A stretch of DNA of 64,000 nucleotides, from the NCBI RefSeq assembly GCF_002150765.1, contig NZ_MUYM01000052.1, positions 1-64,000 of the forward strand, given 5' to 3'. Position 1 is the stretch's first letter. Every line of letters starts with the position of its first letter. Of this stretch, positions 50,970 to 59,285 are shown one piece after another. Source of the DNA: Lentzea kentuckyensis. Its GTDB lineage: Bacteria; Actinomycetota; Actinomycetes; Mycobacteriales; Pseudonocardiaceae. Under the pieces are notes generated by a model. The model did no database searches. It was not told where the DNA came from and saw nothing but the letters and a program-made list of their open reading frames with translations. Made by a program: the position numbers and the translations under genes.

Positions 50970-51899
50970 GTGGAACTGCGCATCTTCACCGAGCCCCAGC
51001 AGGGGGCGAGCTACGACGACCTGCTCCGGGTGGCCAGGACGGCCGAGGACGCCGGGTACGGCGCCTTCTTCCGCTCCGACCACTACCTCAGGATGGGGTC
51101 GGTCGACGGTCTGCCCGGCCCGACGGACCCGTGGATCACCTTCGCCGGTCTGGCCCGCGACACGACGACGATCCGCCTGGGCACCCTGATGACGGCGGCG
51201 ACGTTCCGCCACCCCGGCCCGCTCGCCATCAGCGTCGCCCAGGTCGACCAGATGTCCGGCGGCCGCGTGGAGTTCGGCATCGGCGCGGGCTGGTACGAGG
51301 GCGAGCACACCGCGTACGGCATCCCGTTCCCGTCGCTGGCTGAGCGCTTCGAGCGCTACGAGGAGCAGGTCGCGATCATCACCGGCCTGTGGGAGACCCC
51401 GCTCGGCGGCACCTTCTCGTTCGAGGGCAAGCACTACACGCTGACCGACTCGCCCGCGCTGCCCAAGCCCGCGCAGGAACGCGTCCCGGTGCTGATCGGC
51501 GGCATGGGTGCTCGCCGGACGCCGGCACTGGCCGCGTCCTACGCCACCGAGTTCAACCTGCCGTTCGTCGGCATCGACGCCGCCATCGAGCAGTACGCCC
51601 GCGTCGACGCGGCCTGCGAGGAGATCGGCCGCGACCCCAGCGAGATCATCCGCTCGGTCGCCCTCGTCGCCTGTGTCGGCCGCACCGACGCCGACGTCGC
51701 CCGCCGCGCGGCCGCGATCGGCCGTGAGGTCGACGAGCTCAAGCAGAACGGCCTCGCCGGCAGCCCGGCCGAGATCGTCGACCGCATCGGCGCATGGCGT
51801 GATGCGACCGGTATCCAGCGCGTGTACCTGCAGATGCTGGACCTGGCCGACCTCGACCACATCACTGAGATCGCCGAGGACGTCGCGCCCCAGCTCTGA
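50970..51899 (+). CDS. LLM-class F420-dependent oxidoreductase
   Basis: The GTG at 50970 gives 309 aa of the luciferase-like monooxygenase family: ELRIFTEPQQGASYDDLL, DAGYGAFFRSDHYLRMG, TTIRLGTLMTAATFRHPGPLA, RVEFGIGAGWYEGEHTAYG and PVLIGGMGARRTP. The F420-binding His/Asp arrangement typical of actinobacterial members seems present. It may finish the pathway with a hydride transfer, or be a separate gene at the cluster border. It is the last clearly tailoring-like gene before the core region. Confidence 0.85.
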   Translation: MELRIFTEPQQGASYDDLLRVARTAEDAGYGAFFRSDHYLRMGSVDGLPGPTDPWITFAGLARDTTTIRLGTLMTAATFRHPGPLAISVAQVDQMSGGRVEFGIGAGWYEGEHTAYGIPFPSLAERFERYEEQVAIITGLWETPLGGTFSFEGKHYTLTDSPALPKPAQERVPVLIGGMGARRTPALAASYATEFNLPFVGIDAAIEQYARVDAACEEIGRDPSEIIRSVALVACVGRTDADVARRAAAIGREVDELKQNGLAGSPAEIVDRIGAWRDATGIQRVYLQMLDLADLDHITEIAEDVAPQL

Positions 51900-51944
51900 T
51901 ATATCGGTTGGCCTGATACATGGGATACTGATATATGGGATATC
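51898..51944. repeat. GATATATC-type tandem motifs
   Basis: The 3' end of the LLM gene and the gap after it contain GATATATCGG, then two near-identical 15-base units (TGATACATGGGATAC and TGATATATGGGATATC). These AT-rich units stand out from the 70% GC background and recur at 54790 and 59104. They look like a regulator target or a transcript end structure. Confidence 0.5.
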
Positions 51945-52449
51945 AGGCGAGCGCTTTGTGAACCTCTGCCGGCATCGGCATGGCGTACTTCGCGAAGCGC
52001 CGCCGATATCCGATATATCGCAGCTGCAACGCGGGATCGTCCAGGAAGCGCTTTTCCAGCCCGTCCTGCCCGAACACCAGCTTCAGCCCACGCCCGAGCA
52101 TCGACGGCGAGTCGAGCTCGAAGCGGTCGCGCAACACGTCGGCGGCCGCGTGGTCGCCGAACTCGAGCGCGGCTCGTCGCACGGACTCGACCGGCACCAT
52201 CAGGTACGGCTCGTCAGCGCGAACACCGTCGCGATATGCGATGTCCAATGCGCTGAGCGCCTTCTGGTGAGCTCCACCGTCGAGCCCGAGGTAGTACTGC
52301 TCCCAGTCGCCGACGCTGATCTCACCACTCCAGGAGCGGACGGGTGCGGTGACTTTCTTCGGCGCCGCCGCCGCATCCGAGAACGTTCCTGATGACGCGA
52401 GCGCCGTGATTCCGGCAGCCGTGAACAACTGGCGTCGAGAAAGTCTCAC
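51943..52449 (-). CDS. Tat-exported hypothetical protein
   Basis: The GTG at 52449 follows GGAGGG and gives 168 aa. It begins MRLSRRQLFTAAGITALASSG, a twin-arginine signal with SRRxLF, then Ala-rich cleavage region AAAAPKK. The mature part has many aromatic and charged residues (SWSGEISVGDWEQYYLGLDG, YRDGVRADEPYLMV, QLRYIGYRRRFAKY). I recognise no family. It probably acts in the cell envelope. One GATATCCGATATATCG motif lies inside its coding sequence at 52005-52020. Confidence 0.72.
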   Translation of the reverse strand: MRLSRRQLFTAAGITALASSGTFSDAAAAPKKVTAPVRSWSGEISVGDWEQYYLGLDGGAHQKALSALDIAYRDGVRADEPYLMVPVESVRRAALEFGDHAAADVLRDRFELDSPSMLGRGLKLVFGQDGLEKRFLDDPALQLRYIGYRRRFAKYAMPMPAEVHKALA

Positions 52450-52492
52450 GACGCACCCTCCTCCGCGATCCCGCGAGCTCCCCGCCGCGGGG

Positions 52493-53236
52493 CTACGGAA
52501 TGCTAGCGAAGGTGATCCCCGGCGCGACGGGGCCAACCGGCTTGTGATGTGCCTGGCTCAAAGTGCGGTCCGTCAGGGGGAGTGTTCCGTCGAGCGCCGC
52601 AAGCACGGCGTCACGGGCCAGGGGAAGCACCTCGGCCACCGTGACGTCCCTGCCCAGCTCGTGCGAGAGGGAAGCGACGCCCGCGTCCTTGATGCCGCAC
52701 GGGATGATGTCGCCGAACGCCTCAAGGCTCGCGTTGCAGTTGATTTCGAAACCGTGCATGGTCACGCCGCGCTGCACGCGGATGCCGATGGCGGCGACCT
52801 TGCGCTCCGGGCCGCGGTCGTCGGCCGGGATCCACACGCCGCTGCGGCCCTCGACCCGGCCGGTGTGCACACCGAGCTGGTCGCAGACGTCGATCAGGCC
52901 CTGCTCGATGCGCCGCACGTAGTCCACGACGTCCATCGGCTCGGCCAGCCTGACGATCGGGTAGCCGACCAGCTGGCCAGGTCCGTGCCAGGTGATCTTG
53001 CCGCCGCGGTCGACGTCGATGACGGGGGTGCTGCCGCCGCGCGGGCGTTCCTCGTCGAGGGTGCGCCGGCCGCAGGTGTAGACCGGCGGGTGCTCCAGCA
53101 ACAGCAGCGTGTCAGGCCCGGTGCCACCCGCGCGAACCTCCACGATCTCCTTCTGGAGGTCCCACGCCGCCATGTAGTCGATGAGCCCCAGCTCACGGAT
53201 GACGACGGGGTCTGACGAGGTGCGGCACGAGTTCAC
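52493..53236 (-). CDS. lipB: Lipoyl(octanoyl) transferase
   Basis: The GTG at 53236 gives 247 aa. LipB moves octanoate from ACP to the lipoyl domains of 2-oxoacid dehydrogenases. The catalytic Cys lies in IIPCGIKDAG, the Lys in ERKVAAIGIRVQRGV, and WHGPGQLVGYPIVRL and MHGFEINCN complete the family pattern. Its target is probably the E2 protein encoded at 54829-56583. It overlaps the upstream PAP2 gene by 44 bases. The usual downstream partner lipA is not seen in this window; the Tat protein gene follows instead. Confidence 0.95.
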   Translation of the reverse strand: MNSCRTSSDPVVIRELGLIDYMAAWDLQKEIVEVRAGGTGPDTLLLLEHPPVYTCGRRTLDEERPRGGSTPVIDVDRGGKITWHGPGQLVGYPIVRLAEPMDVVDYVRRIEQGLIDVCDQLGVHTGRVEGRSGVWIPADDRGPERKVAAIGIRVQRGVTMHGFEINCNASLEAFGDIIPCGIKDAGVASLSHELGRDVTVAEVLPLARDAVLAALDGTLPLTDRTLSQAHHKPVGPVAPGITFASIP

Positions 53237-53771
53237 GACCCGACGTTACCAACCCCAGCGCGAGCGCTGCCACGAGTCCGACACCTGTCACACCCAGCAC
53301 CGCGCCGATGACGTCGGTGACCCAGTGCATCTCCAGCACGACCCTGGCGAAACCGGCCACGAGCACCGCCAGCGCGGCCCACAGCACACCGCGTCCGAGC
53401 AACACGACCATCGTGAAACCGACCGACGCGACCGCCACCGTGTGCCCGCTCGGGTAGCTCGGCAGGTGGTACTCGATGGGCCGCACCCGGTCGAACAGCC
53501 ACCGCGCCAGCAGCGTCGCGCAACACAGTCCGTGCAACGCCAACGCCTTCCACAGCCGTAGATCGCGCCGCCGCCACGCGAGCACGAACAACACCGCCGC
53601 GAAGCCCCACCCGATCGTCGGCCCGAGCACCAGCCCCACAATGTATGCAGTCGTCCGAAGCCATTCCGGCCGCGGCAGCGTGTCGTGCACCCACACGTCG
53701 AGCCAGGTGACCTCCGGCATGCCGAGCAAGATCCAGGAGATCACCAGAAGGGCCGCGACGACACGAGTCAT
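53193..53771 (-). CDS. PAP2-family membrane phosphatase
   Basis: The ATG at 53771 overlaps the previous stop (ATGA) and gives 192 aa. The three PAP2 motifs are in order: LFDRVRPIEYH (first), YPSGHT (second) and RVVLEMHWVTDVIGA (third). About five membrane helices surround them (LLVISWILLGMPEV, AYIVGLVLGPTIGWGFA, LAVLVAGFARVV). It removes phosphate from lipid phosphates. It lies in the epimerase-PAP2-lipB leftward operon. Confidence 0.9.
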   Translation of the reverse strand: MTRVVAALLVISWILLGMPEVTWLDVWVHDTLPRPEWLRTTAYIVGLVLGPTIGWGFAAVLFVLAWRRRDLRLWKALALHGLCCATLLARWLFDRVRPIEYHLPSYPSGHTVAVASVGFTMVVLLGRGVLWAALAVLVAGFARVVLEMHWVTDVIGAVLGVTGVGLVAALALGLVTSGRELVPHLVRPRRHP

Positions 53772-54658
53772 GCCACCGCCGCGTTCAGTGCGGCCGGCAG
53801 CGCGGGATGCATGAAGTGGAAGCCGCGGCTCTCCAGCACCTTCGGCGTCAGCCCCGGCCCGCTCAACAACAGCTCCTGCGCCATCTCACCGCCGAGCAAC
53901 GTCTTCAACGCGAACGCCGGCACCACCCACGGCGTCGGCCGGTTCAGCGCCGTGCCGACCGCCTTGGTGAACTCGGCGTTCGTCACCGGCGTCGGTCCCG
54001 CGACGTTGACCGGTCCGCGGATGTCGTCGTGCTCGACGACGAACCGGTACGCGGACACGACGTCGTCCAGCGACACCCACGGGAAGAACTGCTCGCCGGT
54101 CCCGAGCTTGCCGCCCAGGAAGAACTGGAAGACCGGCTTCAACCGCCCGAACACACCGCCCGATGGCGAGATGACGACAGCGGTGCGCATTAGTACGACA
54201 CGCACGCCGCCCTCCTGGGCCACGGACGTCGCCGCCTCCCAGTCCTGGGTCAGCCGCGACATGAACGTGTGGCCGCCCGGCGCGTCCTCGTCCGCAAGCC
54301 GGGATCCGGTGTCGCCGTAGAAGTGGGCGCCCGACGAGTTCACCAGCGCGGGCACGCCGTGCTCGACGACCGCCGCCGACAGCACCTCGGCCGGCACGAC
54401 ACGGCTGTCGTGCAGCACCTGCTTGCGCGCGTCGTCCCACCGCTTGTCGCCGATGCCCGCACCACAGAGGTTGACGACGGCGTCGACGCCGTCGAACGTG
54501 CCGTCGTCGATGCGGCCGGCGTACGGGTCCCACCCGCGCTCGTCAGGAGCAGCGGCTTTGCGGCGCACCAGCCGCAGCACCTCATGGCCGGCGGCGCGCA
54601 TGGACGCCACCAGGCTCGTTCCGATCAGGCCCGACGATCCCGCGATGACAACTCGCAT
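53768..54658 (-). CDS. TIGR01777-family epimerase (SulA/YfcH-like)
   Basis: The ATG at 54658 follows GGGGAA and gives 296 aa. The NAD-binding start is MRVVIAGSSGLIGTSLVASM, followed by AVVNLCGAGIGDKRW, SSGAHFYGDTG, MRTAVVISPSGGVFGRL and LDDVVSAYRFVVEH, typical of TIGR01777 proteins related to cell-division inhibitor SulA. The same gene sits between sucB and lipB in mycobacteria, supporting the core-genome assignment. The biochemical role is unknown. Confidence 0.9.
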   Translation of the reverse strand: MRVVIAGSSGLIGTSLVASMRAAGHEVLRLVRRKAAAPDERGWDPYAGRIDDGTFDGVDAVVNLCGAGIGDKRWDDARKQVLHDSRVVPAEVLSAAVVEHGVPALVNSSGAHFYGDTGSRLADEDAPGGHTFMSRLTQDWEAATSVAQEGGVRVVLMRTAVVISPSGGVFGRLKPVFQFFLGGKLGTGEQFFPWVSLDDVVSAYRFVVEHDDIRGPVNVAGPTPVTNAEFTKAVGTALNRPTPWVVPAFALKTLLGGEMAQELLLSGPGLTPKVLESRGFHFMHPALPAALNAAVA

Positions 54659-54727
54659 ATGTAGATCGTTCCCCACTCAAGCACCGCATGCACAGCCACA
54701 GATCCCCTACTGGCCCCAGGATGTGCC

Positions 54728-54759
54728 GAAGGCCACCCCGGCAAACCGGGGTGGCCTTC
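54728..54759 (-). terminator. Intrinsic terminator
   Basis: A perfect 14-bp stem (54728-54741 with 54746-54759) and a CAAA loop lie downstream of sucB. Confidence 0.85.
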
Positions 54760-54789
54760 AGATCACACCTTCTGGTCACACTGTTCAGC

Positions 54790-54811
54790 GATATCCGATA
54801 TATCGGATATC
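54790..54811. repeat. 22-bp perfect GATATC palindrome
   Basis: The 22 bases from 54790 to 54811 form a perfect palindrome built from GATATC, CGATATATCG and GATATC, between sucB and the epimerase gene. It is the strongest of four related AT-rich motifs in the last 13 kb (others at 51898, 52005 and 59104). Confidence 0.7.
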
Positions 54812-54828
54812 AGTCCTGCTCAGTGGCG

Positions 54829-56583
54829 TCAGAGACCGAGGTCGGCCTCGAACGCGCCCTCCTCGAGACGGTTCTTGACCGTCGTGAGGAAGCGGCCCGC
54901 GTCGGCACCGTCGACCAGGCGGTGGTCGTAGGTGAGCGCCAGGTACATCATCGAGCGGATCGCGATGGTGTCGTTGCCGTCCTCGTCGGTCATGACGACC
55001 GCGCGCTTCTTCACGACGCCGACGCCCAGGATGCCGACCTGCGGCTGCTGGATGATCGGGGTGTCGAAGAGCGCGCCGTTGCTGCCGAGGTTGGTCAGCG
55101 AGAACGTGCCGCCGGTGAGCTCGTCCGGGGTGAGCTTGTTCGAACGGGCGCGCCCGGCCAGGTCACCGATCTTGTGGGCGATGCCCGACAGGTTCAGGTC
55201 ACCGGCGTTGTGGATCACGGCGTTGAGCAGGCCGCGCTCCGTGTCGATCGCCAGACCGAGGTGCTCGGCACCGTGGTAGGTGACCTCCTTGCGCTCCTCG
55301 TCGATCGACGCGTTGAGCACCGGGTGGGCCTTGAGGGCCTCGATGGCGGCCTTGGCGAAGAACGGCAGGAACGTGAGCTTCGCGCCCTCACGAGCCTCGA
55401 ACGCCTTCTTCGCCTGGTTGCGCAGCCGGGCGATCTTGGTCACGTCGACCTCGAACACCTGGGTGAGCTGGGCCGACATCTGCAGCGACTCACGCGTGCG
55501 CTGCGCGACGATCTGGCGCAGGCGCGGGAGCTTCTGCACGGTGCCGCGCTTGCCCGAGTTGTCGACCGCGGCCGGGGCGGCGGTACGAGCGGCGGGCGCG
55601 GCCGGAGCAGTGGCGGCCGGTGCCGGAGCCGGGGCCTTCTTGGCCTCGACGGCGGCGAGCACGTCCTGCTTGCGGATGCGGCCACCGACGCCGGTGCCCT
55701 TCAGCGAGCCCAGGTCGATGCCGTTCTCCGACGCGAGCTTGCGCACGAGCGGAGTGACGTACGGCGTGCCGTTCGCGTCGTCGCTCGAAGAAGCGGAGGC
55801 GGGAGCGGGCGCGGCCTGCGGGGCCGGAGCGGCGGGGGCCGGAGCCGGTGCCGGGGCGGCCTGCGGGGCCGGAGCCGCGGCGGGCGCGGGTGCCGGAGCG
55901 GCCTGCTGGGGAGCAGGCGCCGGGGCGGGCGCGGCGGCCGGAGCCGGGCTGCCCGAACCGATGACGGCGAGCTTGCCGCCGACCTCGACGGTCTCGTCCT
56001 CACCGGCGGTGATCTCGAGCAGCGTGCCCGCGACCGGCGACGGGATCTCGGTGTCGACCTTGTCGGTCGAGACCTCGAGCAGCGGCTCGTCGACCTCGAC
56101 GCTGTCGCCGACCTGCTTCAGCCAGCGGGTGACGGTGCCCTCGGTGACGGACTCGCCGAGCGCGGGCATCGTGACGTCGGTGCCCTCGGCGGAACCACCC
56201 GACTGGGCGGGAGCCGGGGCTTCCTGCACGGCCTCGGCGGGCGCGGCGGACGGCTGCGTCTGCTGCGGCTGTGCCGATTCCTGGGGCTGTGCCGTTTCTT
56301 GGGGCGCGGACTCCTGGGCCGGAGCCGGCGCGGCGGAACCGCCGTCACCGTCACCGATGACCGCGAGCTCGCCACCGACCTCGACGGTGTCGTCCTCCTG
56401 CGCGACGATCTTCTGCAGGACACCGGCCGCCGGGGACGGGATCTCGGTGTCGACCTTGTCGGTGGACACCTCGAGCAACGGCTCGTCCACCTCCACCCGG
56501 TCGCCTTCCTGCTTCAACCACCGGGTGACCGTGCCCTCGGTGACGCTCTCACCGAGTGCGGGCATCTGGACGGAGAAGGCCAT
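54829..56583 (-). CDS. sucB: 2-oxoacid dehydrogenase E2 (dihydrolipoamide acyl/succinyltransferase)
   Basis: The 584-aa protein has two lipoyl domains, each with the lipoyl-Lys motif STDKVDTEIPSP, separated by Pro/Ala/Gln linkers. A peripheral-subunit-binding domain follows (YVTPLVRKLASENGIDLG), then the catalytic domain with LTYDHRLVDGADAGRFL. It is the core of the pyruvate or 2-oxoglutarate dehydrogenase complex; actinobacterial dlaT/sucB serves both. Lipoyl groups would be attached through LipB, encoded nearby. The lpd gene lies 51 bases upstream. Confidence 0.93.
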   Translation of the reverse strand: MAFSVQMPALGESVTEGTVTRWLKQEGDRVEVDEPLLEVSTDKVDTEIPSPAAGVLQKIVAQEDDTVEVGGELAVIGDGDGGSAAPAPAQESAPQETAQPQESAQPQQTQPSAAPAEAVQEAPAPAQSGGSAEGTDVTMPALGESVTEGTVTRWLKQVGDSVEVDEPLLEVSTDKVDTEIPSPVAGTLLEITAGEDETVEVGGKLAVIGSGSPAPAAAPAPAPAPQQAAPAPAPAAAPAPQAAPAPAPAPAAPAPQAAPAPASASSSDDANGTPYVTPLVRKLASENGIDLGSLKGTGVGGRIRKQDVLAAVEAKKAPAPAPAATAPAAPAARTAAPAAVDNSGKRGTVQKLPRLRQIVAQRTRESLQMSAQLTQVFEVDVTKIARLRNQAKKAFEAREGAKLTFLPFFAKAAIEALKAHPVLNASIDEERKEVTYHGAEHLGLAIDTERGLLNAVIHNAGDLNLSGIAHKIGDLAGRARSNKLTPDELTGGTFSLTNLGSNGALFDTPIIQQPQVGILGVGVVKKRAVVMTDEDGNDTIAIRSMMYLALTYDHRLVDGADAGRFLTTVKNRLEEGAFEADLGL

Positions 56584-56634
56584 TGTTCGCTGACTCCTCG
56601 TGCTCTCGTGTGGCTGACTTTGTGTGGGGAACGG

Positions 56635-58023
56635 TCAGCCGTGCACGTGCAGCGGCTTGCCGGCCAGGGCGAGGAAGGCCTCGCCAAGGGCTTCAGTCTG
56701 GGTCGGGTGGGCGTGGATCAGCGGAGCCACGTCCTCGGGGTAAGCCTCCCAGCTGTAGATCAGCTGGGCCTCACCGATCAGCTCGCCGACGCGCTCGCCG
56801 ACCATGGTCACACCGACGACGGGGCCGTCGGGCGCCTTGACCAGCTTCACGCCACCGGAGGTCTTGAGGATCTGGCTCTTGCCGTTGCCCGCGAGGTCGT
56901 AGATGAACACCTCGGCGGAACCGTACTTCTCCTTGGCCGCGGCCTCGGACAGACCGACGGAGGCGACCTCGGGCTTGCAGTAGGTGACGCGCGGGATGCC
57001 CGCCTCGTCGATCACCTTCGGGTTCTGGCCCGCGATCTCCTCGGCCACGAAGATGCCCTGCTGGAAACCGCGGTGCGCGAGCTGCAGGCCCGGCACGATG
57101 TCGCCGACGGCGTAGACGTTCGGCAGGTTCGTGCGCAGGCGCTCGTCGGTGATGACGAACCCGCGGTCGATCGTGACGCCGGCCTCCTCGTAACCGTGGC
57201 CCGCGCTGTTCGGGCCGCGGCCGACCGCGACGAGCAGCAGGTCGGCGTCGAGGACGTCGCCGTTCTCCAGCGTGATCGACACGCCCGAGTCGGACTGGGT
57301 GGCGCCGGTGAACTTCACGCCGGTCTTGAACTTGATGCCGCGCTTGCGGAAGGCGCGCTCGAGCTGCTTGGACGCGTACTCGTCCTCGGCCGGCACCAGG
57401 CGGGGCAGGGCCTCGACGATGGTGACGTCCGCGCCGAACGACCGCCACACGCTGGCGAACTCCACACCGATGACGCCGCCGCCGAGGACGACGACCTTCT
57501 CCGGGATGAAGTCCAGGTTGAGCGCCTGGTCACTGGTGATGACCCGGCCGCCGATCTCCAGACCGGGCAGGCTGCGGGCGTACGAACCGGTCGCGAGCAC
57601 CACGTTCTTGCCGACGTAGCGCTGACCGTTCACGACGACCGTGTTCGGGCCGACGAACGTGCCCGCGCCCTCGACGAAGGTGACCTTGTTGGCCTTCGCC
57701 AGACCCTGCAGACCCTTGTAGAGCCGCGAGATCACGCCGTCCTTGTACGAGTTGACGCCGGCGATGTCGATGCCCTCGAGCGAGCTCTTCACGCCGAACT
57801 GGTCGCCTTCACGCGCGTTGTCCGCGACCTCGGCCGCGTGCAGCAGCGCCTTGGTCGGGATGCAACCGCGGTGCAGACAGGTGCCACCCAGCTTGTCCTT
57901 CTCGACCAGGACGACGGACAGGCCGAGCTCGGCCGCGCGGAACGCGCAGGCATACCCACCTGAACCGCCGCCGAGGATGACGAGATCGGCGTTGGTGGCC
58001 GACTCCAGTTCCGGCGAAGTCAC
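56635..58023 (-). CDS. lpd: Dihydrolipoamide dehydrogenase (E3)
   Basis: The GTG at 58023 gives 462 aa. It has the FAD-binding LVILGGGSGGYACAFRA, the redox-active disulfide in GGTCLHRGCIPTKALLH, the NAD site VVLGGGVIGVEFASV, and the C-terminal His-Glu pair in HAHPTQTEALGEAF. It reoxidises the lipoyl groups of E2 and passes electrons to NAD+. The E2 gene follows directly, so the two are likely co-transcribed. Confidence 0.95.
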   Translation of the reverse strand: MTSPELESATNADLVILGGGSGGYACAFRAAELGLSVVLVEKDKLGGTCLHRGCIPTKALLHAAEVADNAREGDQFGVKSSLEGIDIAGVNSYKDGVISRLYKGLQGLAKANKVTFVEGAGTFVGPNTVVVNGQRYVGKNVVLATGSYARSLPGLEIGGRVITSDQALNLDFIPEKVVVLGGGVIGVEFASVWRSFGADVTIVEALPRLVPAEDEYASKQLERAFRKRGIKFKTGVKFTGATQSDSGVSITLENGDVLDADLLLVAVGRGPNSAGHGYEEAGVTIDRGFVITDERLRTNLPNVYAVGDIVPGLQLAHRGFQQGIFVAEEIAGQNPKVIDEAGIPRVTYCKPEVASVGLSEAAAKEKYGSAEVFIYDLAGNGKSQILKTSGGVKLVKAPDGPVVGVTMVGERVGELIGEAQLIYSWEAYPEDVAPLIHAHPTQTEALGEAFLALAGKPLHVHG

Positions 58024-58202
58024 TTCGGATCTCCTCGGGATTACTTACTACGCGCGGGTGCGCGCGAGGTACGCGGCCATCTTGTCACTAGTTGCCAGAG
58101 CATGGTGATCCGGCATGGGACACCACGCCCGACTCTGATCATTCACCTACTCATAACACCCCTACCTGGCACCATGGTGGAGGGAAGCGCAGGAGGTGCC
58201 CG
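58024..58202. promoter_or_regulatory. Divergent promoter region upstream of lpd
   Basis: These 179 bases lie between the leftward lpd-sucB operon and the rightward 107-aa gene. GAGGTGCC-type ribosome site (GCAGGAGG) precedes the ATG at 58203. No other feature is seen. Confidence 0.35.
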
Positions 58203-58526
58203 ATGGGGCTGTTCGATCGTTTTCGCAGGAAGCCGCGTCCAGGAGTGCTCCGGACCGCCTCCAACCAGGACACGAGCCACCTCGAACAGTGGACGAAGAG
58301 CCGGCACGGCGTCGAGGCCTATGTGGAGCCGAAGACGACGGTGACCGAAACCACTGTGGTTCTCGTCGCTCACGACGGCGAGTGGACCCGCCGCCGAGTC
58401 GCCTCCCCGGACGCCGCGCGTTCGTTCGCCCGCAAACTCGGCATGCCGATCTACGACGCCGGCATCGTCGGCTACCCGAAGCGCATGCGCGACTACACCG
58501 CGCGCAAAAAGGCCTCAGGCGACTAG
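58203..58526 (+). CDS. Conserved hypothetical basic protein
   Basis: The ATG at 58203 follows GGAGG and gives 107 aa. It begins MGLFDRFRRKPRPG and ends MRDYTARKKASGD, so both ends are basic. The middle (LVAHDGEWTRRRVASPDAARSFARKLGMPIYDAGIVGYPKRM) is conserved-looking, but I do not recognise it. It may bind nucleic acid or a membrane; that is speculation. It converges on the OsmC-like gene. Confidence 0.75.
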   Translation: MGLFDRFRRKPRPGVLRTASNQDTSHLEQWTKSRHGVEAYVEPKTTVTETTVVLVAHDGEWTRRRVASPDAARSFARKLGMPIYDAGIVGYPKRMRDYTARKKASGD

Positions 58527-58548
58527 ACGCGATCTCTGGGCGCGATCT

Positions 58549-59013
58549 CTAAACGTTCACCGTCGGCTCGTGCCGCACGGGAAAATTGACGCTCGCCGCG
58601 ATGAAGCACATCGAGTGAGCTTTCTCGTGCAACGCCTGCGCGGTCTCTTTCGTGTCCGGATCGGCGACCGTGACGACGGGGTTGAGCACCACCTCGGTGA
58701 ACCGCCCGGACCCGTCCGGGTGCTCGGCCATCGTGCCGCTGGCGTGATCGCGGTAGCCGGTGACGACGACGCCGTTCACCGACGCCAGGTGCAGGTACCA
58801 GAGCATGTGGCACTGCGACAGCGACGCGACGAGCAACTCCTCGGGGTTGTACCGGCTCCGGTCACCCCGGAACGACGGGTCCGACGACCCGAGGATCGTC
58901 TCCTTGCCCGCGGCCAGCACCTCGTGCGCGCGCTCATAAGCCTTGTATCCGGAAGTCCCGTTCCCGGTGTTCCCGGTCCAGACGACGTCCACTTCGTACT
59001 GATGCGTCCCCAT
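58549..59013 (-). CDS. OsmC/Ohr-family thiol peroxidase
   Basis: The 154-aa protein has the OsmC fold and its two redox cysteines: VASLSQCHMLWYL and KAHSMCFIAASVNFPV. It reduces organic hydroperoxides using a thiol donor. YKAYERAHEVLAAGKETILGSSDPSFRGD leads to the conserved NPEELL. It could protect against oxidants generated during quinone tailoring but is more likely general stress defence. Confidence 0.9.
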   Translation of the reverse strand: MGTHQYEVDVVWTGNTGNGTSGYKAYERAHEVLAAGKETILGSSDPSFRGDRSRYNPEELLVASLSQCHMLWYLHLASVNGVVVTGYRDHASGTMAEHPDGSGRFTEVVLNPVVTVADPDTKETAQALHEKAHSMCFIAASVNFPVRHEPTVNV

Positions 59014-59103
59014 GTGGAAATACTCCTCTGGCGAAGCCCTCCGACCTAGCCTCGCGACACGAGCATCTTCTTTCAGTCGCGCCCGTCCGTGCCCATCCCA
59101 ACC

Positions 59104-59111
59104 GATATATC
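59104..59111. repeat. GATATATC motif upstream of the OsmC gene
   Basis: The palindrome GATATATC occurs in the 272-base gap between the OsmC and pepA genes, flanked as ACCGATATATCAGTT. It matches the core of the 54790 palindrome. The rest of the gap holds no gene I can support. Confidence 0.4.
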
Positions 59112-59234
59112 AGTTCCGCACCCACCCTGACCTGTACCTTAGCAATGAGTCTTTGGACGTCGACCGCAAACGACTCGTTGCAAAGGTGCTCGGGAAATGA
59201 TTTCACGGGCGTCCGCGAGCGTTTGTGAGAAAAC

Positions 59235-59271
59235 AAAACGGGCGGAGGCCCGAAGGTCTCCGCCCGCTTTT
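59235..59271 (-). terminator. Intrinsic terminator after pepA
   Basis: A stem of AAAACGGGCGGAG and CTCCGCCCG(C)TTTT with a 10-base loop lies just past the pepA stop and fits the leftward transcript. Confidence 0.8.
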
Positions 59272-59285
59272 GGGAACAGGTGGAC

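Noticed and set aside
54688..57963. A 1091-codon forward frame opposite sucB and lpd
   Set aside because: It is antisense to two clear genes with conserved motifs and has low-complexity composition.
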